A stretch of 64,000 nt of DNA from Castellaniella sp035707805 (GTDB lineage: Bacteria; Pseudomonadota; Gammaproteobacteria; Burkholderiales; Burkholderiaceae_B), in contig DASSTS010000029.1 in the NCBI GenBank assembly GCA_035707805.1, forward strand, positions 1 through 64,000, written 5' to 3'. The translations under genes and the position numbers were made by a program. Shown here piece after piece: positions 26,971 to 34,895 of this stretch. The first letter of the stretch is position 1; every line of letters begins with the position of its first letter. The notes under the pieces were generated by a model. That model was not told the origin of the DNA and made no database searches. It saw only the letters and a list, made by a program, of their open reading frames with translations.

Positions 26971-27490
26971 AGGCGTCGCCCCGGATCCGGGCGGCCAGGT
27001 CGGCCGCCACGGCGGCCGAGGGCACCTCGAAGGCCAGGATGCCGTGGTCCAGCGGCCCGGCGATGCGGGGCGCCGCCACCAGCTCGCGGCCGATGACCAG
27101 GGCCAGCAGGCTGCCGACATTGTCGCGGCTGACGGCGCCCAGGCGCTCGGCGCCGGCCGGCGTCAGGCGCAGGCCGACGAAATGCCCGCCCTGGCGGTCG
27201 GACAGGGCGGCGGCGTCGGTCAGGTCCTCGCGGCCGAGGATGGGGCGGGAATGCAGGTAGATCGCGCCGGCCGGGACCTGCACCGCCACCAGGCCGCTGC
27301 CAGGGGCGGACTGGGCGAGATAGATGGCGACCGGCTGCACGACGCGGGCGTCGCCGTTGGCGGCCTCGTCGCCTGCGCCGGCCGTCGACGGGGAGGATTG
27401 CCGGGACGCCGAGGGCAGGTTCTGGCATCCCGACAGGATCAGCAGGGCGGACAGCAGGGCGGGCAGGAAGGCGCGGGTAGTCAGGTGCAT
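26963..27490 (-). CDS. Lipoprotein with SecDF P1-head-like domain
   Basis: 175 residues. A lipoprotein signal with lipobox LSGC puts the acylated cysteine at 22. After a Ser/Ala-rich linker, residues about 60-170 follow the SecDF P1-head pattern: VAIYLAQSAPG, GGHFVGLRLTPAGAERLGAVSRDNVGSLLALVIGRELVAAPRIAGPLDHGILAF. No SecD/SecF membrane part exists, so it is not a translocase subunit. It is the first gene of a minus-strand run with btrW and alr and diverges from a T3SS chaperone gene; a role in signalling or envelope assembly is only a guess. Confidence 0.7.
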   Translation of the reverse strand: MHLTTRAFLPALLSALLILSGCQNLPSASRQSSPSTAGAGDEAANGDARVVQPVAIYLAQSAPGSGLVAVQVPAGAIYLHSRPILGREDLTDAAALSDRQGGHFVGLRLTPAGAERLGAVSRDNVGSLLALVIGRELVAAPRIAGPLDHGILAFEVPSAAVAADLAARIRGDASR

Positions 27491-27558
27491 GGTGTGGTGG
27501 CCAGGTACGGCTGGGGCAGGGTGGAAACCGGCCGCCGCGCGACGGGCGCCGCCCGGCG

Positions 27559-27587
27559 GGAACCATTGCCGCGGACGCGTCACTCAG
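27559..27587 (+). promoter_or_regulatory. BtrS-type promoter motif upstream of chaperone-effector pair 1
   Basis: GGAACC at 27559-27564, a 14-base spacer, then GTCACTCAG at 27579-27587, 47 bases before the ATG at 27635. It differs at one position from GTTACTCAG found at other T3SS units in this window. The GGAACC -35 is the same as in HrpL-class ECF promoters. Confidence 0.75.
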
Positions 27588-27634
27588 CAGTCAATCGGCG
27601 AACGATGGCGCCGCCGTCACCGGAGACTATACAC

Positions 27635-28072
27635 ATGGACCGTAGCCAAGCCAATGCCCACATTGCCCAATTGGGGCAGGTGCTGGGCCTTCCCGATCTG
27701 GCGCTCGACGAGGAAGGGGTCTGCATGCTGGCCCTGGGCGACGACGAGCTTTTCGTGACCCTGGGACTGGACGCCATGGGAGGCCTGCGCCTCATGATCT
27801 GCCTGGACGACGTCGTCCCCGAGGGCGGCCAGCTGGCCGAGCTGCTGGTCGAGAACTTCTCCCCCGCCCGCACCGAGGGCGGCGCCTTCGCGCTGCTGCC
27901 CGAGACCGGCGCGCTGGTCCTGCACCGGCGCTGCGGCGCCGAAGAATTCATGGCGGGCGGCCTGGCCGACGTCGTGGCGGGCCTGGCCCGCGTGGCGCGG
28001 CACTGGCGCGCCCGCCTGCAGGCGCCGCAAGCCCCGCAAGAGGCGCATTCCTTCCTGGGAGATCGGGCATGA
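27635..28072 (+). CDS. Class I T3SS chaperone (CesT family), for effector 1
   Basis: 145 acidic residues with the CesT/SicE layout: an N-terminal helix (AHIAQLGQVLGLPDLAL), beta strands around LMICLDDVV, and a C-terminal helix (GLARVARHWRARLQ). Its stop overlaps the start of the next gene (ATGA), the usual arrangement of chaperone and cognate effector. It is the first gene after a BtrS-type promoter motif. Three similar proteins with the same LGQTLG-type start occur elsewhere in the window. Confidence 0.8.
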   Translation: MDRSQANAHIAQLGQVLGLPDLALDEEGVCMLALGDDELFVTLGLDAMGGLRLMICLDDVVPEGGQLAELLVENFSPARTEGGAFALLPETGALVLHRRCGAEEFMAGGLADVVAGLARVARHWRARLQAPQAPQEAHSFLGDRA

Positions 28073-30330
28073 ACGGCATCACGCTGCGGAATTTCGAAAA
28101 CCTGGCGCGCCAGAACGAGTCCGGCGTCATCACGCTGGACAAGGGCGACCCGCGCCGCCTGATCAACAACAAGGGCACCGTGGGCCGCGCCATCGTCTGC
28201 GCCTTCAAGGACCTGGGCGAGGCCCTGGGGCTGGGCGATTCGACGCGCGCCCATCGCCAGTCCGAGGCCTTCAAGGTCTTCCACGATCTGCTCAAGGACC
28301 GGTACGGCACGGAGGCGGCCGGCCAGGCCCTGCAGCAGGCCGGCCTGACGGGCGCGCGCCGGCTGGAGGCCGGCGACGTCGAACGGCTGATCGGCCTGGC
28401 GGCCCGGGCGCGCCAGCAGAACCTGGTGGATCAAAGCATGCGCCTGGAGAAATTCAACCCGCCGATCGCCGGCGGGGAGCCCTCCGACCATTTCCTGGCC
28501 GTCCTGGCGTCCTTCGATCCTCCCGTGGACCTGTCGACCCTCAGCGACCTGGTGCGTCAGGAATACTCCCGGCGCCTGTCCGAGGCCTGCAAGGCGATCA
28601 GCAACCTGGGCGTCAGGCCCCTGAAGAACGAAGACATCGCGAGCCTGGCGCGCAGCACGCTCAAGCACGTGCTCGCCATGCAGGCCCGGGGCCAGCTGGA
28701 CGATGCCCGCTCGGTGCGCGACAGCCTGTGCCTGCACTGGAAGGGACTGCTGCTGGCGATCGGCCAGGGTGCGCCCGCGCAGGACGTCATGGACCGCCTG
28801 GATCTCATCCGGCAGCACACCGTGCTCCTGCTCAAGTCCGAGACGGGGCCGGACGAGGACATCGGCTCGGATTTCTTCGAGGAATGCGCGGGCACGGCGC
28901 TGATCGGCGCCCTCAGACAGTTGCGCACCGAAGATCCCGCCTTGCTGCGCGGCCTGCTGGACCGTGCGCTGGACGAGGAAGGCGCGCTGAAATCCATCTA
29001 TCTGGCGGTCTCCGACGGCCTGCACTCGGGGGACGCGCACGGGTCCCTCACCAACCTGCAGTTCGCGGGCCGTCTGCAGCGCGACATCAACACCCTGATC
29101 GGCGTTTTGACCAGCCTGATGGGAACGCGCTCGGGCAGCGGCGACGACAATATGGACCGCCTGGGCAGCGGCACGCAGTCGCAGCCCTTGCGCCAGGCGG
29201 GCGTCCAGGCCTTCGAGCAGGCGCGCCTGCGGCAGTTCGACGCCCCGCGCGACCTGATCCAGGCCTACGTCTCCCACTATGGCGACGGCTATGGCGACCT
29301 GGACCTGCCGCTGTGGTACAGCACCGAGGCCCTGTCGCGGCTCGAGCGGGACGTGTTCGCGCTGGCCGAGCGGCTCGAGCGGGATCCGACGGAGGTGCTG
29401 CGCGACCTGCGGGTGGCGCTGGACATCGTCGGCACGCTGCCGGCCGGGCTCAAGGAGCGCCTCGGCGCGGCCTTCGATGCCATCGAAGCGGGCTTGCAGA
29501 TGCATCAGCAACTGGACGGCGACCGGGACTTCGGCGGCCTGGCGCCGGAAGACCACTGGCGGCTGTTCGCCCCGGGCAATCTCCCGGACGATTCCGGCAA
29601 ATGGGTGCTGGAACAGAACGGCCAGGGCACGCTCGCGGCCATGCAGCGCGCCTTCCTGGGCATGCTGCAGGACGTGCGCGGCCAGCAGCCGCTGGACGAA
29701 CGCTGGCTGGAACGCATCCAGCGGGCCAGTTCGCAGAACACCTTCCGCGACGAGGATCTGCGGCTCACCTACACGAGCGCGTTCAAGGCCATGGACGTCG
29801 ATGGCACGCAAGGGACCGATCTGCGCGAGTCCTCGCGCGTGCCCCCGGGCTACCGCGACGGCGGCACCGACCTCAATCTGCGGCAGGACGGCCAGGTGAC
29901 CCCCGCAGGCCGCGAGGAACTGCGGGCGCTGGCGCAGGACGATCCCTGGTTCCAGGGCATCCGCGAAAGCCAGGAAGGATTCGCCATTACCTTCGCCCCC
30001 AAGACGCCCCAGGAATGCCGCGACCGGGCGCGCGGCATCCTGGCCCGCCATGAGCAGGACATGGCGGGGGCGCAGACGGAAGAGGACAAGCTCGCCATCA
30101 TCGGACGCACGACCCAGGACCTCTACCGCTCGCACGTCTTCATGGACGGCAACACCCGGACCAACGTCTTCATCGCCATGAACGGCCTGCTGCTCAAGGC
30201 CGGCCTGAGCCCCTGCATCCTGGCCGAGCCCAAGGCGGCGGCGGGATTTTCGCGGGACGAGTTCGTGCAGGAAATCCGCAAGGGGCAGCTCGCCTTCCAG
30301 CAACTGACCCGGGACGAAGACACGGTTTGA
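28069..30330 (+). CDS. Candidate T3SS effector 1, C-terminal Fic-like motif
   Basis: 753 residues, no signal peptide. It follows its chaperone with a 4-base overlap and lies behind a BtrS-type promoter, so secretion by the T3SS is likely. The C-terminal 150 residues contain RTTQDLYRSHVFMDGNTRT with His689 and a Fic-like HxFxDGNxR core (689-697). In canonical Fic proteins this reads HxFxxGNGRxxR; here the second Gly is Thr696 and the last Arg is missing. Fic enzymes transfer AMP or other phosphate groups to host proteins. Residues about 65-125 resemble a stretch in effector 2. The middle 500 residues are helical and unrecognised. Confidence 0.7.
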   Translation: MNGITLRNFENLARQNESGVITLDKGDPRRLINNKGTVGRAIVCAFKDLGEALGLGDSTRAHRQSEAFKVFHDLLKDRYGTEAAGQALQQAGLTGARRLEAGDVERLIGLAARARQQNLVDQSMRLEKFNPPIAGGEPSDHFLAVLASFDPPVDLSTLSDLVRQEYSRRLSEACKAISNLGVRPLKNEDIASLARSTLKHVLAMQARGQLDDARSVRDSLCLHWKGLLLAIGQGAPAQDVMDRLDLIRQHTVLLLKSETGPDEDIGSDFFEECAGTALIGALRQLRTEDPALLRGLLDRALDEEGALKSIYLAVSDGLHSGDAHGSLTNLQFAGRLQRDINTLIGVLTSLMGTRSGSGDDNMDRLGSGTQSQPLRQAGVQAFEQARLRQFDAPRDLIQAYVSHYGDGYGDLDLPLWYSTEALSRLERDVFALAERLERDPTEVLRDLRVALDIVGTLPAGLKERLGAAFDAIEAGLQMHQQLDGDRDFGGLAPEDHWRLFAPGNLPDDSGKWVLEQNGQGTLAAMQRAFLGMLQDVRGQQPLDERWLERIQRASSQNTFRDEDLRLTYTSAFKAMDVDGTQGTDLRESSRVPPGYRDGGTDLNLRQDGQVTPAGREELRALAQDDPWFQGIRESQEGFAITFAPKTPQECRDRARGILARHEQDMAGAQTEEDKLAIIGRTTQDLYRSHVFMDGNTRTNVFIAMNGLLLKAGLSPCILAEPKAAAGFSRDEFVQEIRKGQLAFQQLTRDEDTV

Positions 30331-30339
30331 TCCGGATCG

Positions 30340-30368
30340 GGAACCCGGCGGGCGTCCGGGTTACTCAG
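30340..30368 (+). promoter_or_regulatory. BtrS-type promoter motif upstream of SopB-like effector
   Basis: GGAACC at 30340-30345, 14 bases, GTTACTCAG at 30360-30368, 33 bases before the ATG at 30402. The whole 71-bp gap after effector 1 is occupied by this element and the leader. Confidence 0.85.
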
Positions 30369-30401
30369 AATGGCGATCTTGACGGTTATACGGAGAACAG
30401 C

Positions 30402-33200
30402 ATGGCAATCGGCCTCGAACAGTTCAGACAGGTGGGCGGCGGGCTCTTCGAGCGGGAAATCCGCCAGGGTCCCCAGGGCCAGGGAGGGGACGTGCGCCAA
30501 AGCAGCCAGTCCCGCCTGTTCGGCCGGATCCAGGGCTGGTTCCGCTCGCCCCAGCAACAGCAGGCGCGGGCCCAGGAACGCATGCAGGTCAAGCAGGACT
30601 TCCTGAACCTGCTCGAAAAGACCGAGGGCCGGGCCGGCGCGCGGCGCGCCCTGCGGGCCTGCGGCCTGCCTCGCAACTGGGTGAACAACGACCGTCCCCT
30701 GACCAATCACCAGATCGGCCGGATCCTGGACAAGGCGCAGGAATACCGGATGCGGGTGGTGGGGCACAACCAGGCCCTGCTGAACGAGACGCTGCGCGGC
30801 CTCGAAGGTCCGGGCCTGCGCGACCTGCGGGCCGCCATCACGCGCGCCGTCCAGAACGACCCGCGCTACGGCAGCCAGCCGCTGGACCGCGCCGCCATCC
30901 AGACCCTGCGCAGCCGCGCGGAATCCGAACTGCGCGAACTGCAGGGCCGGCAGTGCGAAAACCGCTTTCCGGGCATGACGGACCTGGTCCGCACCGCTCC
31001 CCCGGGCAGTCCGCTGTCCCGCGTCGAGCTGAATCCGGGCCGCCTGACCGACGGCATCCGCCAGATCTACGGCAGCGGTCCGCGGGCAGAACCGCGCTTC
31101 ACCGGCGCCCTGGACCACCTGGACCGGACCACCGAACTGCTCGGCCGCCAGGCCTGGAATCTGGACGACCTGGGCGGCCTGTCCCGGGAATTGACCCAGC
31201 AGCGCCAGGATCTCCAGGATTTCCAGTGGGACATGTTCATGGAAAGCCGGGATGTCTCCCTCGACCGGATCATCCTGAGGGACGAACTGCACGAGGTCGA
31301 TCAGGCGCTGGCCGGCGCGCCGCCGGGCTCGGACGCGGAAAAGAACCTCAAGGCCCGCAAGGAAGACCTGGAAGGGCAGATCCGGGTCCTGAGCGAAAAA
31401 CTCGGCGTCTACGAGGCGCTGGACACCGACATCGACCGTCAGCTTGAGCTGCTGGACGCCAAGCTGACCTACGTGGACGAGATGCGTCTGACCGATCCTC
31501 TGACCGACAAGTCGGTCAAGCACAGCAACCTGGTGTGGGCCGAGGCCGGCCGGCACCTGCTGGACGAGCTGAACCGCGGCGCCCACCAGGGCAATCCGCC
31601 GCTGACGCCGGACCAACTGGGGGCGCTCGCGCAGCTGCGCGGCGACTGGGCCCTGTTGTGCGACGACCGCAGCCAGGCCTACCGCGACAGCAGCAACGAT
31701 CCCGACGGGTTGCAGCGCATCGAGGCGCCCGACGGCTCGAACAAGGAAACGCACCCGATCGTCCGCGGCAAGCGGGACACCCTGCAGGATCTGCGCACGC
31801 AACTGGAAGGCATCGGCATTCCCCAGGACACGCTGGATGCGATGTTCTCGAAATCCCGCATCGCGCAAAGCGAACGCCAGGCGCTGTCGGGGCTGGAGAC
31901 CTGGCAGCCCATCTCGCGCGACATGCCGGTCATGCGCGACGGCGTGATGCGCACCTACAAGAGCGAGATCGTCCCGGCCCAGTTCATCAGCCATCAGCTT
32001 GGCGTGGACCTCGGCCATGGCCGCATCGGCGGCGTGTCCGCCGGGGTGAGGGACAGCGAGGATCATGCCCGCAACCTCAAGGTCAGCCGCCTGTACGATC
32101 CCGACGGCCAGCTCATGACCACCGTGGTCGGGCACGGTGTGCTGGACATGTGGGGCGTCGACGACCCGCAGGACCGGCGGACCTCCAACGAAACCGGCGC
32201 GCGCGAGGTCCTGGAGGTCGCCCTGACCAGCAACGATCGCCTGCGCGGCGTGCTGACCGATCCGGGACGGCCGCAGAACGCCCCGCCGCCCCGGCTGGTG
32301 CACGTCAGCGTCAACCTGATCTCGCCCGACACCCTGCGCGACGTCCTGGGCATCCAGGACTACCAGGAACGCACCTATACCGACAATCAGTTCCGGGCCT
32401 TCGAGGCCAATACGGGGCCGAACCAGGACCTGCGGGTCTTCGATCCCCAGGACCCGGGCCGCCACGTCCAGGCGCGGGTGGACGTCGACACCATCACGTT
32501 TTCCTTCGGCATCAATGCGATCTCCACGGGAGGCCGGGAAAACGTGATGCGGGTCTGGAACAACGTCCACGAGCACAATACCCGCAACATGATCAAGCTG
32601 GTCGGCGACCTGGGCGAGGGCGAATTCGGCGCCCGGGGCGCCCGGCCGGGCGGATTCGTGGGCGAGGTCTACGACCGCCTGGAGACCCTGGTCAACAATC
32701 CCGCGACGCCGCCGGCTCAGCTGCAAAAGGCCGAGCAGCTCATGGCCCAGCTGCGCGGGCAGACCGACCTGGTGCGCGGCATGTTCACCGAGGAAACCTT
32801 CCGTTCGGGCAACGGGGACACCGCCAAGATGGGACGCGAGATCCTGGTGCTGCAGGGCCTGGCCGAACAGGGCCTGGATCTCGTGGGCGCCACCGACCTG
32901 GCCGGAACCATGTCCAAGGGCTGCAAGAGCGACAAGGACCGCGGCGGCGTCACCGACGTCGAGCTCAAGGCCAAACTCATCCTGCGCGACCTCGGGGGCG
33001 AAATGAACCCCGACGAGCGCCTTCAGGGCGACGACCAGGGCGTTTACTATACCGTCAGTTCCAGTTCTGGCCAGCTTGAGAACCAGCGCTGGAACACGGG
33101 CCTGTCCGGCAGCAAGGAGGCCGGCCACCTGAAGGCGCGGCTGCCCGATCCCGAAGTCCGTCAGTTTCTTTCCGGGCTGGGCGCGTTCGCCAAAGCCTGA
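30402..33200 (+). CDS. SopB/IpgD-like phosphoinositide phosphatase T3SS effector
   Basis: 932 residues. The C-terminal part matches the SopB/IpgD inositol phosphate phosphatases: a CX5R catalytic loop CKSDKDRGG with Cys841 and Arg847, followed by VTDVELKAK, and near the end RWNTGLSGSK, which corresponds to the WNTGxxGNK segment of SopB. SopB has CKSGKDRTG, so Gly to Asp and Thr to Gly changes sit inside the loop. SopB/IpgD are about 540-560 residues; the extra N-terminal 350 residues include a stretch resembling effector 1 and long coiled helices. Its own BtrS-type promoter precedes it and a CesT-type chaperone gene follows. Host-membrane phosphoinositide hydrolysis is inferred. Confidence 0.8.
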   Translation: MAIGLEQFRQVGGGLFEREIRQGPQGQGGDVRQSSQSRLFGRIQGWFRSPQQQQARAQERMQVKQDFLNLLEKTEGRAGARRALRACGLPRNWVNNDRPLTNHQIGRILDKAQEYRMRVVGHNQALLNETLRGLEGPGLRDLRAAITRAVQNDPRYGSQPLDRAAIQTLRSRAESELRELQGRQCENRFPGMTDLVRTAPPGSPLSRVELNPGRLTDGIRQIYGSGPRAEPRFTGALDHLDRTTELLGRQAWNLDDLGGLSRELTQQRQDLQDFQWDMFMESRDVSLDRIILRDELHEVDQALAGAPPGSDAEKNLKARKEDLEGQIRVLSEKLGVYEALDTDIDRQLELLDAKLTYVDEMRLTDPLTDKSVKHSNLVWAEAGRHLLDELNRGAHQGNPPLTPDQLGALAQLRGDWALLCDDRSQAYRDSSNDPDGLQRIEAPDGSNKETHPIVRGKRDTLQDLRTQLEGIGIPQDTLDAMFSKSRIAQSERQALSGLETWQPISRDMPVMRDGVMRTYKSEIVPAQFISHQLGVDLGHGRIGGVSAGVRDSEDHARNLKVSRLYDPDGQLMTTVVGHGVLDMWGVDDPQDRRTSNETGAREVLEVALTSNDRLRGVLTDPGRPQNAPPPRLVHVSVNLISPDTLRDVLGIQDYQERTYTDNQFRAFEANTGPNQDLRVFDPQDPGRHVQARVDVDTITFSFGINAISTGGRENVMRVWNNVHEHNTRNMIKLVGDLGEGEFGARGARPGGFVGEVYDRLETLVNNPATPPAQLQKAEQLMAQLRGQTDLVRGMFTEETFRSGNGDTAKMGREILVLQGLAEQGLDLVGATDLAGTMSKGCKSDKDRGGVTDVELKAKLILRDLGGEMNPDERLQGDDQGVYYTVSSSSGQLENQRWNTGLSGSKEAGHLKARLPDPEVRQFLSGLGAFAKA

Positions 33201-33241
33201 TTCCGCCGCACGACGACACCCCCGCATCACAGGAGCACCGC

Positions 33242-33733
33242 ATGTCTCTTACTTCATACCAGGCCCTGATCGCCGAGCTGGGCCAGACGCTGGGCCAGGC
33301 CGATATGGCAGCGGGCGAGGACGGCTACGTCGGACTGGTGATCGACGATCACGAGATCCACATCCAGCATGACGCGGAAGACGACATCGTCGTCCTCTTT
33401 TCCCGCATGCCCGAGGCCGACCCCGGCCGCCGCGACGCCGTCAACGCCATGCTGCTGGCGGCCAACGTCCTCTGGCAGGGCACGCGCGGCGCGACCTTCA
33501 GCGCCGACCTCGACACCGGGCGCATCTTCCTGGCCGACCGGCGCGGCCTGGGGGGCCTGGACGTCGAATCGCTGTCGGTCTGGATCGAACGGTTCGCCAA
33601 CGTGGCGGCCCATTGGCGCGAACGCATCGAATCCGCCAATGATGGCGGCCCCTTGCGCACCGAGGCCGATGATGCGGCCCCGGACGCCCCGGGCAGCGTG
33701 CCGGGCATGCCGTTCGGCGGCCCGCTGGCCTGA
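33242..33733 (+). CDS. Class I T3SS chaperone, probably for the SopB-like effector
   Basis: 163 residues with the Tir-chaperone (CesT) fold pattern: N-terminal YQALIAELGQTLGQADM, a beta segment EIHIQHDAEDDIVVLFS, NAMLLAANVLWQGTRGATFSAD (a family hallmark) and helix LSVWIERFANVAAHWRERI. The last 40 residues are a loose Asp/Pro/Gly tail. It starts 41 bases after the effector stop in the same direction, without its own promoter motif, and is followed by a strong terminator. Confidence 0.85.
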   Translation: MSLTSYQALIAELGQTLGQADMAAGEDGYVGLVIDDHEIHIQHDAEDDIVVLFSRMPEADPGRRDAVNAMLLAANVLWQGTRGATFSADLDTGRIFLADRRGLGGLDVESLSVWIERFANVAAHWRERIESANDGGPLRTEADDAAPDAPGSVPGMPFGGPLA

Positions 33734-33753
33734 TCCGCAGCCGCGGCATGGAC

Positions 33754-33783
33754 AGGGGGCGCCTCGCGCCCCCTGGTTTGTTC
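33754..33783 (+). terminator. Rho-independent terminator after the SopB-like effector operon
   Basis: Perfect 9-bp stem AGGGGGCGC / GCGCCCCCT with CTC loop, followed by GGTTTGTTCT. It separates the effector-chaperone pair from the next chaperone gene. Confidence 0.8.
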
Positions 33784-33859
33784 TATCTGTTCAATTGCGC
33801 CGGTCCAGCGTATCTTTAGCGATCCAGCCATTTCGCCCGACCTCCGGACACTTTCGTTC

Positions 33860-34294
33860 ATGTCTGCCGATTCCCCTTTTGCCCGCCTCATCGCCGACCT
33901 GGGCCGCACCCTGGGCATCGACGCCCTGGCGCCCTCGCAAGACGGCATCTGCCAGCTGGTGTTCGATGGCCGGCACGTGGTGCAGCTGGTGCATCTGGGG
34001 GCGCGGGGCCGGGTGCTGATCTCGTGCCGGCTGGCCGACCACGGGATCGACGCCCGTCAGGCGGACCGCATGGCGCGCGCCAATTTCCTGCAGGCCGGGC
34101 ATGGCGCGGTGCTGTGCGCCGCCCCCGATGGCCGTCCCCACATGCAGGTCGCACTGGAACTCGACGGCTGCACCGCGGCCGTCCTGGGGCCCGCGCTGGA
34201 ATCCCTGCTGGACCAGGCCGAGTCCTGGAACCAGGCCCCCGCGGCCGATGCGCCGGACATGCGCGACCCCGCCGTCTTCCTGCAGTCCGTCTGA
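33860..34294 (+). CDS. Class I T3SS chaperone-like protein without adjacent effector
   Basis: 144 residues. The start FARLIADLGRTLGIDALAPSQDG and the ARANFLQAGHGAVLC segment mirror the CesT-type chaperones at 27635 and 33242. No BtrS-type motif and no partner effector gene lies next to it; the next gene on its right is the convergent sctF. It may serve an effector encoded elsewhere in the genome, or be left from an effector that was lost. The upstream 65 bases are AT-richer and could hold an ordinary promoter. Confidence 0.7.
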   Translation: MSADSPFARLIADLGRTLGIDALAPSQDGICQLVFDGRHVVQLVHLGARGRVLISCRLADHGIDARQADRMARANFLQAGHGAVLCAAPDGRPHMQVALELDGCTAAVLGPALESLLDQAESWNQAPAADAPDMRDPAVFLQSV

Positions 34295-34335
34295 TCCGGC
34301 GCATCGGGCGCGGCCGGCTGGCCGCCCCGGATCAG
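34291..34335. terminator. Bidirectional hairpin between chaperone gene and sctF
   Basis: The perfect outer repeat CTGATCCGG (34291-34299) / CCGGATCAG (34327-34335) encloses an inner GCGGCC-GGCT-GGCCGC stem. The structure spans the stop codons of both convergent genes. No T-run is present, so its action may be mainly as an mRNA 3' end stabiliser or a shared terminator. Confidence 0.55.
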
Positions 34336-34598
34336 GACGATTTCTGGATGATGCCCTTGAGCGAATCGGAGATCTGCTTGGTGATCGTGCTCTGAAGCTC
34401 GATCATCATCGACCACTGCTGGGTCTGCTGCTGCAGCTTCAGAAGGTCCGTCTGCGAGACGTTGCCGTCGGCATCCGTGCTGATGCCGGAGATCGTGTCG
34501 CGCAGCTTGCTCTCCTGCGCGCGGATGCTGTTGTAGATGGTGTCGTTGACGGCGTTGAAGTTCAGTCCGGCAGAACCGGTAAGGCCATTGAGTGACAT
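34332..34598 (-). CDS. sctF: T3SS needle subunit SctF (BscF-like)
   Basis: 88 residues, the normal size of needle proteins, with a two-helix hairpin pattern: FNAVNDTIYNSIRAQESKLRDTISGI, then SQTDLLKLQQQTQQWSMMIELQSTITKQISDSLKGIIQKSS. The second helix closely follows the BscF/MxiH/PrgI/YscF C-terminal polymerisation helix. The ATG at 34598 has AGGAG 8 bases upstream; a longer reading from upstream lacks support. Last gene of the minus-strand operon that starts with sctW. Confidence 0.95.
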   Translation of the reverse strand: MSLNGLTGSAGLNFNAVNDTIYNSIRAQESKLRDTISGISTDADGNVSQTDLLKLQQQTQQWSMMIELQSTITKQISDSLKGIIQKSS

Positions 34599-34626
34599 GG
34601 TGGGCTCCTGCGGTGTCGAGAGAGGG

Positions 34627-34881
34627 TCAGAGAGGATGGGCCGGATCCCGCGGGTCGGGAACGGCGTCATTGGCTGGCCAGGCGGCCAGGACTTCGCGGG
34701 CGGCGCCGGCGGCGTCGGCCATGGCCTGCCAGTGCGGGAAATCCGCGCGCGGCAGGCCGCCCGCCATGCGGGCGCGCCAAGTATGTTCCAGCCCGGCGGC
34801 GCGCGCGGCCAGCGCGTCGCGCAGTCCGGCGCCGCCGGGGGCGGACAGGCGGGTTTCGAGGTCGGTCAGGGCAGGGTTCAT
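34627..34881 (-). CDS. Small T3SS protein, possible SctE/YscE-type needle co-chaperone
   Basis: 84 residues, mostly helical, with no signal peptide. It lies between sctD and sctF, the position of bscE in Bordetella and of other small SsaE/YscE-type proteins that keep the needle subunit from polymerising in the cytoplasm. The sequence itself (LETRLSAPGG, LEHTWRARM, FPHWQAMADAAGAAREVL) gives no firm family match, so the call rests on size and place. Confidence 0.55.
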   Translation of the reverse strand: MNPALTDLETRLSAPGGAGLRDALAARAAGLEHTWRARMAGGLPRADFPHWQAMADAAGAAREVLAAWPANDAVPDPRDPAHPL

Positions 34882-34895
34882 GGCGGGATCCGGGT

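Noticed and set aside
30123..33230. Long minus-strand open frame opposite the SopB-like effector
   Set aside because: The plus-strand product has recognisable SopB motifs, promoter and chaperone; the opposite frame gives no domain and no start context.
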